From: Viridibacillus sp050279675
Lineage (GTDB): Bacteria > Bacillota > Bacilli > Bacillales_A > Planococcaceae
DNA length: 64,000 nucleotides
Reading direction: 5' to 3'
Assembly (NCBI RefSeq): GCF_050279675.1
Contig: NZ_JBNNUK010000002.1
Location: 186,001-250,000 of the forward strand
Position 1 is the first letter of the stretch; each line of letters begins with the position of its first letter. The position numbers were made by a program, and so were the translations under genes. Below, piece after piece: positions 51,165-61,401 of the stretch. The notes beneath the pieces were generated by a model. It was not told where the DNA came from, searched no databases, and saw nothing but the letters and a program-made list of their open reading frames with translations.

Positions 51165-51719
51165 TCAGCTGAATGCAGCCCAAAGTTTAGCATTTGATGT
51201 TGTAACTGCTCTAGCTCCAGCATTTAATGCGTCTTGCACATGTTCCTCCGTACGGATTAATCCCCCACTAATAATCGGAATTCCTGTTCTAGCATGAACT
51301 TCACTAATTAGCTGCGGAATCACTCCAGGTAAAATTTCTATAAAATCTGGTTTTGTTCTTTCGAGTAAAGAATAACTTTTTTCTAAAGCAATTGTATCCA
51401 ATAAAAACATTCTTTGAATGGCTATGATTCCTTTTGATTTTGCTTTTAAAATCATATTTGCTCTAGTTGAAATAATTCCTGCTGGACAGATATCATTACA
51501 TAGAAACTCTGCAGCGTAGTCATCCGTTTTTAAACCTTGAATTAAATCTGCATGGATTATTAGCTTTTTACCATGCCTATTAGCTTCTGCTTTAATTGAC
51601 TTTAGATTGCTTAAATGCACTTCTAGCAAAACGATATATTCAAAGTGACTTTCTAACAACTGCTCTAACTGTTTTAGATTCCGCATAGCCGGAAGAATAT
51701 TTTGATTATGAAAAGACAT
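51165..51719 (-). CDS. glpP: Glycerol uptake operon antiterminator GlpP
   Basis: 184 residues. FEYIVLLEVHLSNLKSI, KKLIIHADLIQGLKTDDYAA and FIEILPGVIPQLISEVHART with GIPIISGGLIRTEEHV are GlpP-family signatures on a TIM-barrel-like fold. With glycerol-3-phosphate it binds leader RNA and prevents termination, here before glpF and probably glpD. It lies 51 bases after glpD on the same strand. Confidence 0.95.
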   Translation of the reverse strand: MSFHNQNILPAMRNLKQLEQLLESHFEYIVLLEVHLSNLKSIKAEANRHGKKLIIHADLIQGLKTDDYAAEFLCNDICPAGIISTRANMILKAKSKGIIAIQRMFLLDTIALEKSYSLLERTKPDFIEILPGVIPQLISEVHARTGIPIISGGLIRTEEHVQDALNAGARAVTTSNAKLWAAFS

Positions 51720-51770
51720 ATCATTCCCCTCCTATTAAACCATTTACGATTTGATACCTTACCATCTTAT

Positions 51771-53408
51771 TTATAAAACAGTCGTTGCGCAAAGAATTTC
51801 TTGATTCAACTCTTCTTCGTACTGTAATCGTTCCGTTTCTGTCCAGTTAAAAATAGATGACATTTCAGAAATAACTCGATCCTTCCATTCATACACTGTT
51901 GCAATATTAAATAGTAGCCTGCCGGTTCTTCTTATAAAGAAATCGACGGGTTTAACAGCCATTTCATGATGAATTGCGTACATTAACTGTATATACAAGC
52001 CTTGAGGGAGGTTTTTACTACCTTCTTGTAAGTAAGAGAACACGACATCCACATTAGAGCCATACAATTTTACAAGTTGTATTGCTTCTTGTTCTTCTAA
52101 GCCCATACTGTGCCCTTTTTTTACTTTTTCTATTACGAATTGTTCCATTCTCGAAGAACCGCCAACTTCACCACCTGAAATTGGTAAGTTTCTCGTTAAA
52201 CAAGCCCCAAACTTCTGTTCACCATCTAATTTTTTCACAACCATATTAACGACAGTCTCTGCCATTTTACGGTAACCAGTTAACTTACCACCAGCAATCG
52301 TAATTAATCCACTTTCAGATTCCCAAATTTCATCTTTTCTCGAAATCTCAGACGGATTTTTACCATCCTCATGAATCAATGGACGAACACCAGCCCAACT
52401 AGATTCGATATCTTTTTCCGATGCGTTTATTTCAGGGAACATATACTTAATAGCATTCAAAATATAATGGCGATCTTCCTTTGATGCACTCATATCTTTT
52501 GGGTTACCTTTGTAAAAAGTATCCGTCGTTCCTACATACGTTTTTTTATCTCTTGGAATAGCAAACACCATTCTACCATCTGGTGTATCAAAATACACAG
52601 CTTGATGAAGCGGGAAAATCGATTGATCAAATACAAGATGGACACCTTTTGATAAGATTAAGCTCTTATTGCTTTTAGAGCCGTCTACTTCTCTTAATTT
52701 ATCAACCCACGGTCCTGTTGCATTTACTATTTTATTTGCTTGAACTTGAACACTTTTTCCTGTCAGAACATCTACCACTGCTACTCCAGTTATTTTATTC
52801 TGCTCATTGTATATAAATTTATCAGCTTTTGCATAATTCAAAATAGATGCGCCTTTTTCAGCAGCAGCTTTTATCACTTCAATCGTTAAACGTGCATCAT
52901 CTGTGCGGTATTCAACATACAAACCACCGCCTAATAAGCCATCTTTTTTTACAAGTGGTGCTTTACTAATCGTCTCTTCTTTAGAAAGCATACGTCTTCT
53001 TTCTGCTTTCTTCACTCCTGCTAAAAAGTCATAAACTCTTAATCCAAACGAGGTAGATACTTTCCCGAAAGTACCTCCTTTATGAAAAGGAAGCAACATC
53101 CATTCTGGCGTAGTAACATGTGGACCATTTTCGTATACAATTGCCCGTTCTTTCCCAAGTTCCGCTACTTCTTTAATCTCAAATTGTTTTAAATAACGCA
53201 AGCCTCCATGAACAAGCTTGGTAGATCGACTAGATGTTCCAGAGGCAAAATCTTGCATCTCCACAAGCGCAACCTTTAAACCACGCGTCACAGCATCTAA
53301 TGCAATACCTGCTCCTGTGATTCCTCCCCCAATTACAAGTAAATCAAATTGTTCCTTCCCCATACCTTCTAATGTTGCATTTCTTTTTACTGCTGAAAAT
53401 TGAACCAT
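51771..53408 (-). CDS. glpD: Aerobic glycerol-3-phosphate dehydrogenase
   Basis: 545 residues. FAD-binding LLVIGGGITGAGIALDAVTR (24-43), SSRSTKLVHGGLRYL and DARLTIEVIKAAAEKGA are characteristic. It oxidises glycerol-3-phosphate to dihydroxyacetone phosphate at the membrane and feeds electrons to menaquinone. GAAGGGAAGG lies before the ATG. A hairpin leader at 53443-53502 suggests GlpP antitermination. glpP follows in the same transcript. Confidence 0.97.
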   Translation of the reverse strand: MVQFSAVKRNATLEGMGKEQFDLLVIGGGITGAGIALDAVTRGLKVALVEMQDFASGTSSRSTKLVHGGLRYLKQFEIKEVAELGKERAIVYENGPHVTTPEWMLLPFHKGGTFGKVSTSFGLRVYDFLAGVKKAERRRMLSKEETISKAPLVKKDGLLGGGLYVEYRTDDARLTIEVIKAAAEKGASILNYAKADKFIYNEQNKITGVAVVDVLTGKSVQVQANKIVNATGPWVDKLREVDGSKSNKSLILSKGVHLVFDQSIFPLHQAVYFDTPDGRMVFAIPRDKKTYVGTTDTFYKGNPKDMSASKEDRHYILNAIKYMFPEINASEKDIESSWAGVRPLIHEDGKNPSEISRKDEIWESESGLITIAGGKLTGYRKMAETVVNMVVKKLDGEQKFGACLTRNLPISGGEVGGSSRMEQFVIEKVKKGHSMGLEEQEAIQLVKLYGSNVDVVFSYLQEGSKNLPQGLYIQLMYAIHHEMAVKPVDFFIRRTGRLLFNIATVYEWKDRVISEMSSIFNWTETERLQYEEELNQEILCATTVL

Positions 53409-53442
53409 TATTTTTCCTTCCCTTCTCTACGTTTTAAGACAA

Positions 53443-53502
53443 CAAAAAAGAGACCAAAACGCACATCATTGCAAAAACGCAATAATGTCGTTAGGTCTCT
53501 CA
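53443..53502 (-). promoter_or_regulatory. GlpP-type terminator leader of glpD
   Basis: On the minus strand GAGAGACC (53494-53501) pairs with GGTCTCT (53449-53455), followed by a T run; an inner stem ACATTATTGC / GCAATGATGT sits in the loop. It lies 35 bases before the glpD start. Confidence 0.82.
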
Positions 53503-53844
53503 ATAGCTCAAACCATATTTATTAACTTGCTTTTAGTTTATCACAGTTAGTTGTTATTGTGAATTAATAATTATTATTTGTAATAAATCTTTATGATTGT
53601 TATATGGATGGGCTAAATGGCTTGTAGTTCATTTTCATTTTCTGCAGTAAACCTATACTCCGTTAGCTAGAAAAATATTATAATTCTGTAATTGTTAACG
53701 ATTCACCATAATCAATTTAGAATGCAACATCGATAATATTGAGCAGAAACTAATGAAATATGACAAAAAGAAGGTTTGAGAAATCGGAAAAGTTTAATCG
53801 GTTGATGCTGAATTTATCAGCTTAGAAGGTATAAGGTAATACGT
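53503..53844. other. Intergenic region upstream of glpD
   Basis: About 340 AT-rich bases. A possible glpD promoter TTCACA-N17-TAAACT lies near 53535-53565 on the minus strand, but it is only a moderate match. Nothing else recognised. Confidence 0.35.
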
Positions 53845-54258
53845 TTAATTGATATACATATCAAAATCAATATCTGCACAAATTTTTCCCGCAAACTGGA
53901 TTATCTCTTGTTCAAGATAAACTGCTGGTAATTCTTCATCTTCTATTATGATAACTATATCAAATTTTACATTTGCGTTATACAATCTCTTTATTTCTAT
54001 CAATTCATTATCTTTTTCACGGATAAGTTCTAAGAGTTCATTAAGTGGTTCATTTAAATTGAGGGTTTCTTGGGCTCCTTTATCTAAGCACCAACAATCC
54101 TCTTTTTTCTTAATTACTGGATTAGTTTTTATTGGATCATTTTTTTTATAATATTCATCTGGCTCCAAATTTAGTTTGTCGGTTATATCAGTAAGCGACA
54201 TTTTTTCTCCATATATTGAAAAAGTCACTCGAATATTAGTTTTTCTCAAAAAATACAC
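53845..54258 (-). CDS. DUF4279 protein
   Basis: 137 residues. RVTFSIYGEKMSLTDITDKLNL split across a strand and helix, EDCWCLDKGAQETLNLNEPL and the C-terminal CADIDFDMYIN match the DUF4279 family, small cytoplasmic alpha/beta proteins often seen as immunity-like or orphan genes. No partner toxin is visible nearby. The ribosome site AGCAGGTG precedes the ATG. Confidence 0.8.
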   Translation of the reverse strand: MYFLRKTNIRVTFSIYGEKMSLTDITDKLNLEPDEYYKKNDPIKTNPVIKKKEDCWCLDKGAQETLNLNEPLNELLELIREKDNELIEIKRLYNANVKFDIVIIIEDEELPAVYLEQEIIQFAGKICADIDFDMYIN

Positions 54259-54427
54259 CTGCTTATTTAAATTCTTTTAAGGATTTTCGTGTTTTGTTTG
54301 GTTCTTCATTAACCATTACAATGTATTTACTTGTAAGTGCTACTCACTTACCAATTCATTTTGATATGAAAAGGTTTTTCAGAATTAGAAGCGAATATTA
54401 TTATAAACTGAGGGAGGTGGAAAATTA

Positions 54428-54877
54428 GTGTTAAAAAAGAGTTTAATTATTATTTTTATTCTATTCACCATCATAACAATTATTGGTTGTAATAAGAAGG
54501 ATGCTTGGAAAGAAAGTTCTTTATTTGAATCTGGTAACTATACAATGATTGGTGAAAAAGGAAAACTTGGCTTTATATACGATGATAGTGAAGTGGTTAA
54601 GTTTTATCCAGATAAAACTCAGAAGTATATGTGGCATTTTTGGGGGTCTAAGGAAGAGCTAGAACGTCCATTAAAAGTATTAGCTACCCATGAAAATGGT
54701 GGAGATCCAATTGTATTATTTGGGAGTGACGGAACTAATATCTCTCCTAATAATGGTGCTGATATGAGTACGCCAACGCATATGTCTCTACCGGAAAGTG
54801 GTATGTGGAAAATGGATGCTTTTTTTGATGACAACTTGTTTGGTACTGTTTATGTAAAAGTGCATGAAAAGAAATAG
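54428..54877 (+). CDS. Putative lipoprotein, DUF4871/YhfM-like
   Basis: 149 residues from GTG 54428 after GGGAGGTGG. Signal peptide with lipobox IIGC (Cys21). The remainder (KGKLGFIYDDSEVVKFYP, KYMWHFWGSKEELERPLKV, SGMWKMDAFFDDNLFGTVYV) suggests an immunoglobulin-like beta domain as in DUF4871/YhfM lipoproteins. Exported and membrane-anchored. Monocistronic, ended by a terminator. Confidence 0.75.
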   Translation: MLKKSLIIIFILFTIITIIGCNKKDAWKESSLFESGNYTMIGEKGKLGFIYDDSEVVKFYPDKTQKYMWHFWGSKEELERPLKVLATHENGGDPIVLFGSDGTNISPNNGADMSTPTHMSLPESGMWKMDAFFDDNLFGTVYVKVHEKK

Positions 54878-54912
54878 ATGATTGGCACTATATTATTGAA
54901 CACAGTTTGATT

Positions 54913-54945
54913 ATAAAAAAGCATTTCAATAGAAATGCTTTTTTT
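54913..54945 (+). terminator. Terminator of the lipoprotein gene
   Basis: AAAAGCATTTC (54916-54926) pairs with GAAATGCTTTT (54932-54942), followed by T. Confidence 0.87.
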
Positions 54946-54970
54946 AATACTCTAATATATACTTACTTAG

Positions 54971-55405
54971 TTATTCCGTCATTACACTAGTTCTATTAAT
55001 AGACAAACCATTCAAATGTTCAACGGGTACACCAGTTTCAGTGTAGCTTCTAACCTGTTTCCAACCATTGTTTTCAAAACGGAAAGTTTCAAAAAACAAA
55101 TTAGCTGGTAGTGGACTTTGACCATCGAGTAAAATCGTTCCAGAAAGTATGGCCATGCATTCATCTTTACCTAAAGAAACGATGCCTATTTCTCTAATAT
55201 CCCATTTTGCTTCCTTATTTTTCACAAAATTAAACCCTTGAGTCCAACCTTCTAGTGATTCACAATAACCATAATCGAGTATCCCATTTTGAGTAATCTC
55301 TCGTGCTTGATAATCAATGGAAATGAGTGCTTTCATCTCTTCAAATGAAGATGTTCTCCAAATCTCTAAATAGCTATCTAAAAACTGTCTAAATGTTTGC
55401 GGCAA
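54971..55405 (-). CDS. NTF2-like (SnoaL-type) protein
   Basis: 144 residues. FLDSYLEIWRTSSFEEMKAL, a central GFNFVKNKEAKWDIREIGIV and FFETFRFENNGWKQVRSYTE follow the helix-sheet pattern of the NTF2-like fold. No catalytic residues can be assigned. AGGAGGATTAC precedes the ATG. Single gene. Confidence 0.7.
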   Translation of the reverse strand: MPQTFRQFLDSYLEIWRTSSFEEMKALISIDYQAREITQNGILDYGYCESLEGWTQGFNFVKNKEAKWDIREIGIVSLGKDECMAILSGTILLDGQSPLPANLFFETFRFENNGWKQVRSYTETGVPVEHLNGLSINRTSVMTE

Positions 55406-55497
55406 AGTAATCCTCCTTACAGATTATAGTCTTCTTCAAGAATTCTATGAAAAAAGAAAAAATCCTTTTAAATATAGAGAATTAATTTAATCTTTCG

Positions 55498-56706
55498 CTA
55501 AATTTGCTCCGCTTCAATCTGAACCCCAACACGCCTCATTTGTAACCAATAATAGGTCGTTATCAATACGCTGATAGCGCCGAATACTAGTACCATAAAT
55601 TGCAGGCCAATAAAATCTAGTAAAGCACCAGTAGACAATAAAACGATTTGAAACATGATCCGATCTAACATGCTTCTGAAAGAAAAGAAACGTCCGTGGT
55701 ATTCTTTTGGTACTTGTTTTTGAAATATTGTCATCACTGTTGGGAAGAAACAACCTAAGGAGAATCCGAAGAGTGCAAATGTTATTAATGTCAGGAATGA
55801 ACTTCCTGCAAAATACAACAGCATTTCCCCACTTCCAATGACAATGAGACAAACAAATAAGATTCGCTCTATCTTCCATTTGTCTCCAATATATTTGATG
55901 GCAAAAGAACCAATCATAAAGGAAATACCCTCAACTGTATAAATCATACCTTTAATCATCGACGAATCTTGAAATTCACTAATCTTAATAACTAATAGAT
56001 TAAATGAACCTAAAAATAAGACAGGAATAAACGATAAAATAAACGTCATTTTCACTCCAAGATTAGCTTGTAGCATTGGGAATACTTCTTTAAAGCCACT
56101 TCCCTTTTTGGTACTCTCTTCAGATTGAGCTTTTCTTTGAGGAATCTCCTCTGGGATTTTTAACATAAAAGTAAACAAGAGCAATGCAATATACGCGACG
56201 AATGAGAGCAAATAAAGTGTACCTATAGCCGAATATACTAATATCAAACCCGCTAAGGCGGTTCCTGCAACACGAGCAACTGTAGAAACATTCATATCCC
56301 AACCATTTAATTGCAATAAATCCTTTTCACCTACAATTAAGGGTAAAGTAGCTTGAAGTGCTGGAAAATAAAAAGAGGCAGAAATTTGTAATAGTACTAA
56401 GAAGACAATCATCCACCAAATAGATCCTGTCGCTAATGCGATAAACATAAAAACAACACTTACAACACGCCCAACACTAGAGTAAATTAACACAGTTTTT
56501 TTTCGGGATTGATCGATGACACGTCCAGCTAATGGTCCCATCATCACTCCAGCTAGTAAACCACTTGATAGAATAAGTGACTTAACAAAGTCAGAAGGTA
56601 CCTTTTCTTGCATGAACTCAAGATTACCAATTATGCTTGCCCATAATCCAAGTCCTGCAATTAGTTCACCAACTAAAATGATCCAAACATTCCGATTTTT
56701 CAACAT
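55498..56706 (-). CDS. Major facilitator superfamily transporter
   Basis: 402 residues with about 12 membrane helices and a central loop (PQRKAQSEESTKKGSG, about 188-203). The helix 2-3 motif reads GPLAGRVIDQSRKKTVL, a typical MFS motif A. It resembles the MFS_3-type drug or siderophore exporters of bacilli; the substrate is unknown. AAGGAGAATAAT precedes the ATG. Confidence 0.88.
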   Translation of the reverse strand: MLKNRNVWIILVGELIAGLGLWASIIGNLEFMQEKVPSDFVKSLILSSGLLAGVMMGPLAGRVIDQSRKKTVLIYSSVGRVVSVVFMFIALATGSIWWMIVFLVLLQISASFYFPALQATLPLIVGEKDLLQLNGWDMNVSTVARVAGTALAGLILVYSAIGTLYLLSFVAYIALLLFTFMLKIPEEIPQRKAQSEESTKKGSGFKEVFPMLQANLGVKMTFILSFIPVLFLGSFNLLVIKISEFQDSSMIKGMIYTVEGISFMIGSFAIKYIGDKWKIERILFVCLIVIGSGEMLLYFAGSSFLTLITFALFGFSLGCFFPTVMTIFQKQVPKEYHGRFFSFRSMLDRIMFQIVLLSTGALLDFIGLQFMVLVFGAISVLITTYYWLQMRRVGVQIEAEQI

Positions 56707-56769
56707 ATTATTCTCCTTAAAAAGAAAAGAGCCACTATGAGCTCCTTTCTTCCTGTAAAGTTACATATA

Positions 56770-59196
56770 TTATTTTGTAGGCTTCATTTTCACAACTCTT
56801 GTAAGTTCACCGTCAGTATCAATATCTACAACAAATGAACCATTTGAATACCGGTCTGCATTACGATAATTATCTTCATGTACTTGCTCTTGAACACCTT
56901 TTTCAGTTTCTACAAGTAAAATGTCACCTTTATGAACATAAATGACTGTAAAGACGCGGTGTGGATTCTTTTTCAATTCACGTACGGTTACGACTCCGCG
57001 TTTTGGACGACCGCTCACTTCAATTTCAGCGACAGCCATTTTCTTCACTGCGCCACGATGTGTAACAAGCATTAAATCACCATTATCATTTTCCGGGATA
57101 ATATTTGCAGCTACAATATAATCTTCTTCTTTTAAGTTAATGGCTTTAACACCAGCTGTTTTAACACCAGTAACAGGTATATCTTCCATTGGGAATCGAA
57201 CGGAATAACTGAAATGAGTAGTCAAGATGACTTCATCCGTAATCGTCACGAGATCCGCATAAATTACTTCGTCACCTTTTTTCACGTTCATTGTTTTAAT
57301 TGGTTTTGAATAACGTTGAACGACGTATTCATTCAGTGGTGAACGTTTAATTTGTCCACCTTTAGTTATTGTCATTACAAATACATCCGGGTCAAATGTT
57401 TCTACCCCTCGTGCATTGATGATTACTTCGTCCGAATCAATTGGCACAATACTTGAGATGTGCTGACCTAAGTCTTTCCAACGAATATCTGGTAGCTCAT
57501 GTACAGGTTGATAAATATAATGTCCTTTGCTAGTAAATAGCAATAGATGCTGTTGCGTATTGATTTGGGATTCGTACAATAAATGATCGGAATCTTTCAT
57601 CGCAAAGTCTTTGCCATTCGAAGCATTGTAAGACCGCTGACTAGTACGTTTTACATAACCGTCTTTAGTAACTGTCACAACAACTTCTTCACTTGGAATT
57701 AAAACTTCTAAATTCAGTTTTATTTCTTCAATTTCAGCTTCAATAATTGAGCGACGTGGCTCAGCAAAACGTTTACGCACATCTTGTAGTTCTTTTCTAA
57801 TAACACTTATTAGTTTTGCTTCGCTCTCTAAAATGCTTTGTAATTCAGCAATTTTCGCTTTTAGTTCTTCTTCTTCCTCACGTAATTCCGTAATATCGGT
57901 ATTAGTTAAACGATATAGCTGTAATGAAACAATTGCTTCAGCTTGAATTTCTGTGAATTCGAATTTTAACATTAAGTTGTTTTTAGCATCTCTTTTATCT
58001 TTTGACTGACGGATTGTATGAATAACTTCATCTAAAATTGATAATGCCTTCATTAACCCTTCTACGATATGTAGGCGATCTTTCGCTTTTTTTAAGTCAA
58101 ATTGAGAACGTCTTGTGACTACTTCTTTTTGATGATCTATATATGCATCTAATAATAATGGCAATGTCATCATCGTTGGACGACGTTTAAAAATCGCAAT
58201 CATGTTAAAGTTATACGTGATTTGAAGGTCTGTGTTTTTATATAAATATTGCAGAATTGGTTTTCCTGGAACTTCTTTTTTTAGTTCAATGACCATTCGT
58301 AAACCTGTACGATCTGATTCGTCACGTACTTCTGCAATTCCTTCAAGACGTTTATCTAAACGCATTTCATCAATTTTCTTGACTAAGTTTGCTTTATTAA
58401 CGTCATATGGTATTTCAGTGACAACGATTTGCTCCTTGCCACCTTTAAGCTCTTCAATTTCCGCTTTTGCGCGAACAATAATTTTCCCTCTACCTGTTTC
58501 ATATGCTTTTTTGATACCTTCCACACCTTGGATAATACCGCCAGTTGGAAAATCTGGACCTTTTATAACGGTCATAAGGTCATCAACAGTCGCATTTGGG
58601 TTTTTCAAACGCATTAAAACAGCGTCTAATACTTCGTGTAATGCATGTGGAGGAATATCTGTTGCATAACCTGCGGATATACCAGTAGAGCCGTTAACTA
58701 GCAGATTTGGGAATCTAGCGGGCAATACTGTAGGCTCCATGTCTTGGTCATCAAAGTTTGGTACAAGATCAACTGTCTCTTTTTGAATATCACGAAGCAT
58801 TTCAGCGGCAATAGCAGATAGACGCGCTTCTGTATAACGCATTGCAGCGGCTGAATCACCGTCGACAGAACCGTTATTACCATGCATCTCAATTAGCATA
58901 TGACGCGCTTTCCAGTCTTGACTCATACGTACCATAGCTTCATAAACAGAACTATCACCATGAGGGTGGTAGTTACCGATTACGTTACCGACTGTTTTTG
59001 CTGATTTACGGAAGGGTTTATCATGTGTATTACCTCCCATAAACATTGCATATAATATACGGCGTTGTACGGGTTTTAAACCGTCACGAGCATCAGGTAA
59101 GGCACGATCTTGAATGATGTACTTACTGTATCGACCAAACCGATCGCCGATGACTTCTTCTAGTGGTAAATCTTGATAACTTTCGGTCTGTGTCAT
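56770..59196 (-). CDS. parC: DNA topoisomerase IV subunit A
   Basis: 808 residues. Catalytic Tyr121 in AAMRYTEARLS; the quinolone-determining region GNYHPHGDSSVYEAMVRMSQ (75-94) has unmutated Ser83 and Glu87-equivalent residues, so no classical target resistance is seen. A coiled-coil tower (about 380-480) and a C-terminal beta-pinwheel follow. With ParE it decatenates daughter chromosomes. The ATG overlaps the parE stop by 4 bases, showing coupled translation. Confidence 0.97.
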   Translation of the reverse strand: MTQTESYQDLPLEEVIGDRFGRYSKYIIQDRALPDARDGLKPVQRRILYAMFMGGNTHDKPFRKSAKTVGNVIGNYHPHGDSSVYEAMVRMSQDWKARHMLIEMHGNNGSVDGDSAAAMRYTEARLSAIAAEMLRDIQKETVDLVPNFDDQDMEPTVLPARFPNLLVNGSTGISAGYATDIPPHALHEVLDAVLMRLKNPNATVDDLMTVIKGPDFPTGGIIQGVEGIKKAYETGRGKIIVRAKAEIEELKGGKEQIVVTEIPYDVNKANLVKKIDEMRLDKRLEGIAEVRDESDRTGLRMVIELKKEVPGKPILQYLYKNTDLQITYNFNMIAIFKRRPTMMTLPLLLDAYIDHQKEVVTRRSQFDLKKAKDRLHIVEGLMKALSILDEVIHTIRQSKDKRDAKNNLMLKFEFTEIQAEAIVSLQLYRLTNTDITELREEEEELKAKIAELQSILESEAKLISVIRKELQDVRKRFAEPRRSIIEAEIEEIKLNLEVLIPSEEVVVTVTKDGYVKRTSQRSYNASNGKDFAMKDSDHLLYESQINTQQHLLLFTSKGHYIYQPVHELPDIRWKDLGQHISSIVPIDSDEVIINARGVETFDPDVFVMTITKGGQIKRSPLNEYVVQRYSKPIKTMNVKKGDEVIYADLVTITDEVILTTHFSYSVRFPMEDIPVTGVKTAGVKAINLKEEDYIVAANIIPENDNGDLMLVTHRGAVKKMAVAEIEVSGRPKRGVVTVRELKKNPHRVFTVIYVHKGDILLVETEKGVQEQVHEDNYRNADRYSNGSFVVDIDTDGELTRVVKMKPTK

Positions 59197-61166
59197 ACTA
59201 GGTCCTCCTCATTTTGAATGAATTCATTGTCAAGAATATTGGAGTCTTCATCTAGACCAAAATCAACGTTTGATTCTATCCATTTACGACGTGGCTCTAC
59301 TTTATCGCCCATTAGCGTTGTAACACGGCGTTCAGCACGCGCACCATCGTCGATTTTAACACGGATTAATGTTCTTGTTTCTGGATTCATTGTTGTATCC
59401 CATAATTGGTCGGCATTCATCTCACCAAGACCTTTATAGCGTTGTAAAATATAGCCTTTACCAATTTTATCAATCGCTTGTTGTAAATCTTTTTCAGTCC
59501 AAGCATATTCCAATACTTCTTTTTTACCTACCCCTTTTGAAACTTTATAAAGTGGTGGTAGTGCAATATATACTTTACCCGCTTCAATTAACGGTTTCAT
59601 ATAGCGATAGAAAAATGTCAGTAATAGGACTTGGATATGAGCACCATCTGTATCGGCATCGGTCATGATGATGATTTTATCATACGCAGCATCATCAATT
59701 GTGAAGTCAGCTCCTACTCCTGCACCAACTGCATGAATAATCGTAGCGATTTCTTCATTTTTTAAGATATCTTGTAATTTTGCTTTTTCAGTGTTGATGA
59801 CTTTACCACGCAGTGGCAAAATCGCTTGGAATGTACGGTCACGGCCTTGTTTAGCTGAACCGCCCGCAGAATCACCTTCGACAAGATATAATTCGTTTTT
59901 AGCAGCGTTACGAGACTGTGCTGGAGTTAGCTTTCCAGATAATAATGCACTCGATTTTTTGTTTTTCTTACCGTTACGAGCGTCTTCACGTGCTTTACGC
60001 GCTGCTTCTCGCACTTGTTGCGCACGAATTGCTTTACGTACAAGAGAAGCACTTAGTTCAGCGTTTTCCTCTAACACGTATAGTAATTTCTCAGACACAA
60101 CTGAATCGACGACACTTCTCGCTTCACTAGTACCTAGCTTTCCTTTCGTTTGTCCTTCAAACTGTAGTAAGTTTTCAGGAATACGAACGGAAATAATAGC
60201 CGCTAAGCCTTCACGAATATCTGAGCCGTCTAAGTTTTTGTCTTTTTCTTTTAGTAAGCCAATTTTACGTGCATATTCATTGAAAACACGCGTCATAGCT
60301 GCCTTGGCACCGGTTTCATGTGTGCCCCCGTCACGAGTACGAACGTTGTTAACGAAAGATAAAATTGTTTCTGAATAGCCATCGTTGAATTGGAACGCGA
60401 ATTCGACTGCAATTTCGTCTTGTGATCCTTCAACATACTTGACTGGGTGTAGAACGTCTTTTTCTTCGTTTAAGTATGCGACGAATGCCTCGATACCGTT
60501 TTCGTAATGATACGTTTCATGATTGCCTGTTTGTTCTTCAATTAGCTCGATTTTTAAGCCTTTTAATAAAAAGGCAGATTCTCGTAACCGTTCCGCAAGG
60601 GTGTCAAAATTATACTTTGTCGCTGAAAATATAGTGTCATCTGGTAGGAAATGTATACATGTTCCCGATTCTTTTGTTGTACCTATTTTCTCTAATGTAG
60701 TAGCGGGTTTACCACCATTTTCAAAGCGCATTCTATATTTTGTGCCGTCACGGTGAATAGTGACTTCAAGCCATGAGGATAGTGCATTTACTACGGAAGC
60801 ACCTACACCATGCAATCCGCCACTTGTTTTGTAACCACCTTGTCCAAATTTACCACCTGCATGCAGAATGGTAAAAATAACTTCCGGTGTTGGTTTACCT
60901 GTTTTGTGCGTACCTGTTGGCATGCCTCGACCGTAGTCACGTACACTTATACTTTGATCCTCGTGAATTTTCACAATGATATGTGAACCAAAGCCGGCTA
61001 ATGCTTCATCGACTGCATTGTCGACAATTTCATAAACAAGATGATGTAATCCTCGGCTATCAGTTGAACCGATATACATACCTGGACGTTTACGAACAGC
61101 TTCTAATCCTTCTAGTACTTGTATCGCATCATCATTGTAAGACATGACTGTTTGTTTATCTGTCAA
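59193..61166 (-). CDS. parE: DNA topoisomerase IV subunit B
   Basis: 657 residues from TTG 61166 (AGGGGGAA before it); an upstream frame to 61187 lacks a ribosome site. The GHKL ATPase has EIVDNAVDEALAGFG and GRGMPTGTHKTGKPTPEVIF; the transducer has QTKGKLGTSEAR; TOPRIM has LVEGDSAGGSAKQGRD and DADTDGAHIQ. It supplies ATP-driven strand passage for topoisomerase IV. Gene order plsY divergent to parE-parC is as in Bacillus. Confidence 0.97.
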   Translation of the reverse strand: MTDKQTVMSYNDDAIQVLEGLEAVRKRPGMYIGSTDSRGLHHLVYEIVDNAVDEALAGFGSHIIVKIHEDQSISVRDYGRGMPTGTHKTGKPTPEVIFTILHAGGKFGQGGYKTSGGLHGVGASVVNALSSWLEVTIHRDGTKYRMRFENGGKPATTLEKIGTTKESGTCIHFLPDDTIFSATKYNFDTLAERLRESAFLLKGLKIELIEEQTGNHETYHYENGIEAFVAYLNEEKDVLHPVKYVEGSQDEIAVEFAFQFNDGYSETILSFVNNVRTRDGGTHETGAKAAMTRVFNEYARKIGLLKEKDKNLDGSDIREGLAAIISVRIPENLLQFEGQTKGKLGTSEARSVVDSVVSEKLLYVLEENAELSASLVRKAIRAQQVREAARKAREDARNGKKNKKSSALLSGKLTPAQSRNAAKNELYLVEGDSAGGSAKQGRDRTFQAILPLRGKVINTEKAKLQDILKNEEIATIIHAVGAGVGADFTIDDAAYDKIIIMTDADTDGAHIQVLLLTFFYRYMKPLIEAGKVYIALPPLYKVSKGVGKKEVLEYAWTEKDLQQAIDKIGKGYILQRYKGLGEMNADQLWDTTMNPETRTLIRVKIDDGARAERRVTTLMGDKVEPRRKWIESNVDFGLDEDSNILDNEFIQNEEDLV

Positions 61167-61401
61167 AAAAATTCCCCCTAAATACAAACACCCGTTCCAC
61201 TTAAAATTATATTACGCACTTTCTCTTTTACTGTCAACAAGCGGTAATTTAATTTCATATAGAGTTTATTGTACCAATACGTTGAATCTAAAGCAAAATA
61301 AGAATAAGATTATAATCTAAGAATATGAGTATATTGTGTCCTAATATAGTATTATGATAAACTATTAGTACCAACTACTAAAATTAAGAAGGAGTTTTTT
61401 T

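Noticed and set aside
56725..56769. Terminator after parC
   Set aside because: Only a 4-5 bp GAGC/GCTC stem with T-rich sequence is visible, too weak to list.
59791..60378. 195-codon plus-strand open frame
   Set aside because: It is the antisense shadow of parE; parE motifs are complete in the other strand and the plus frame has no ribosome site or recognisable domain.
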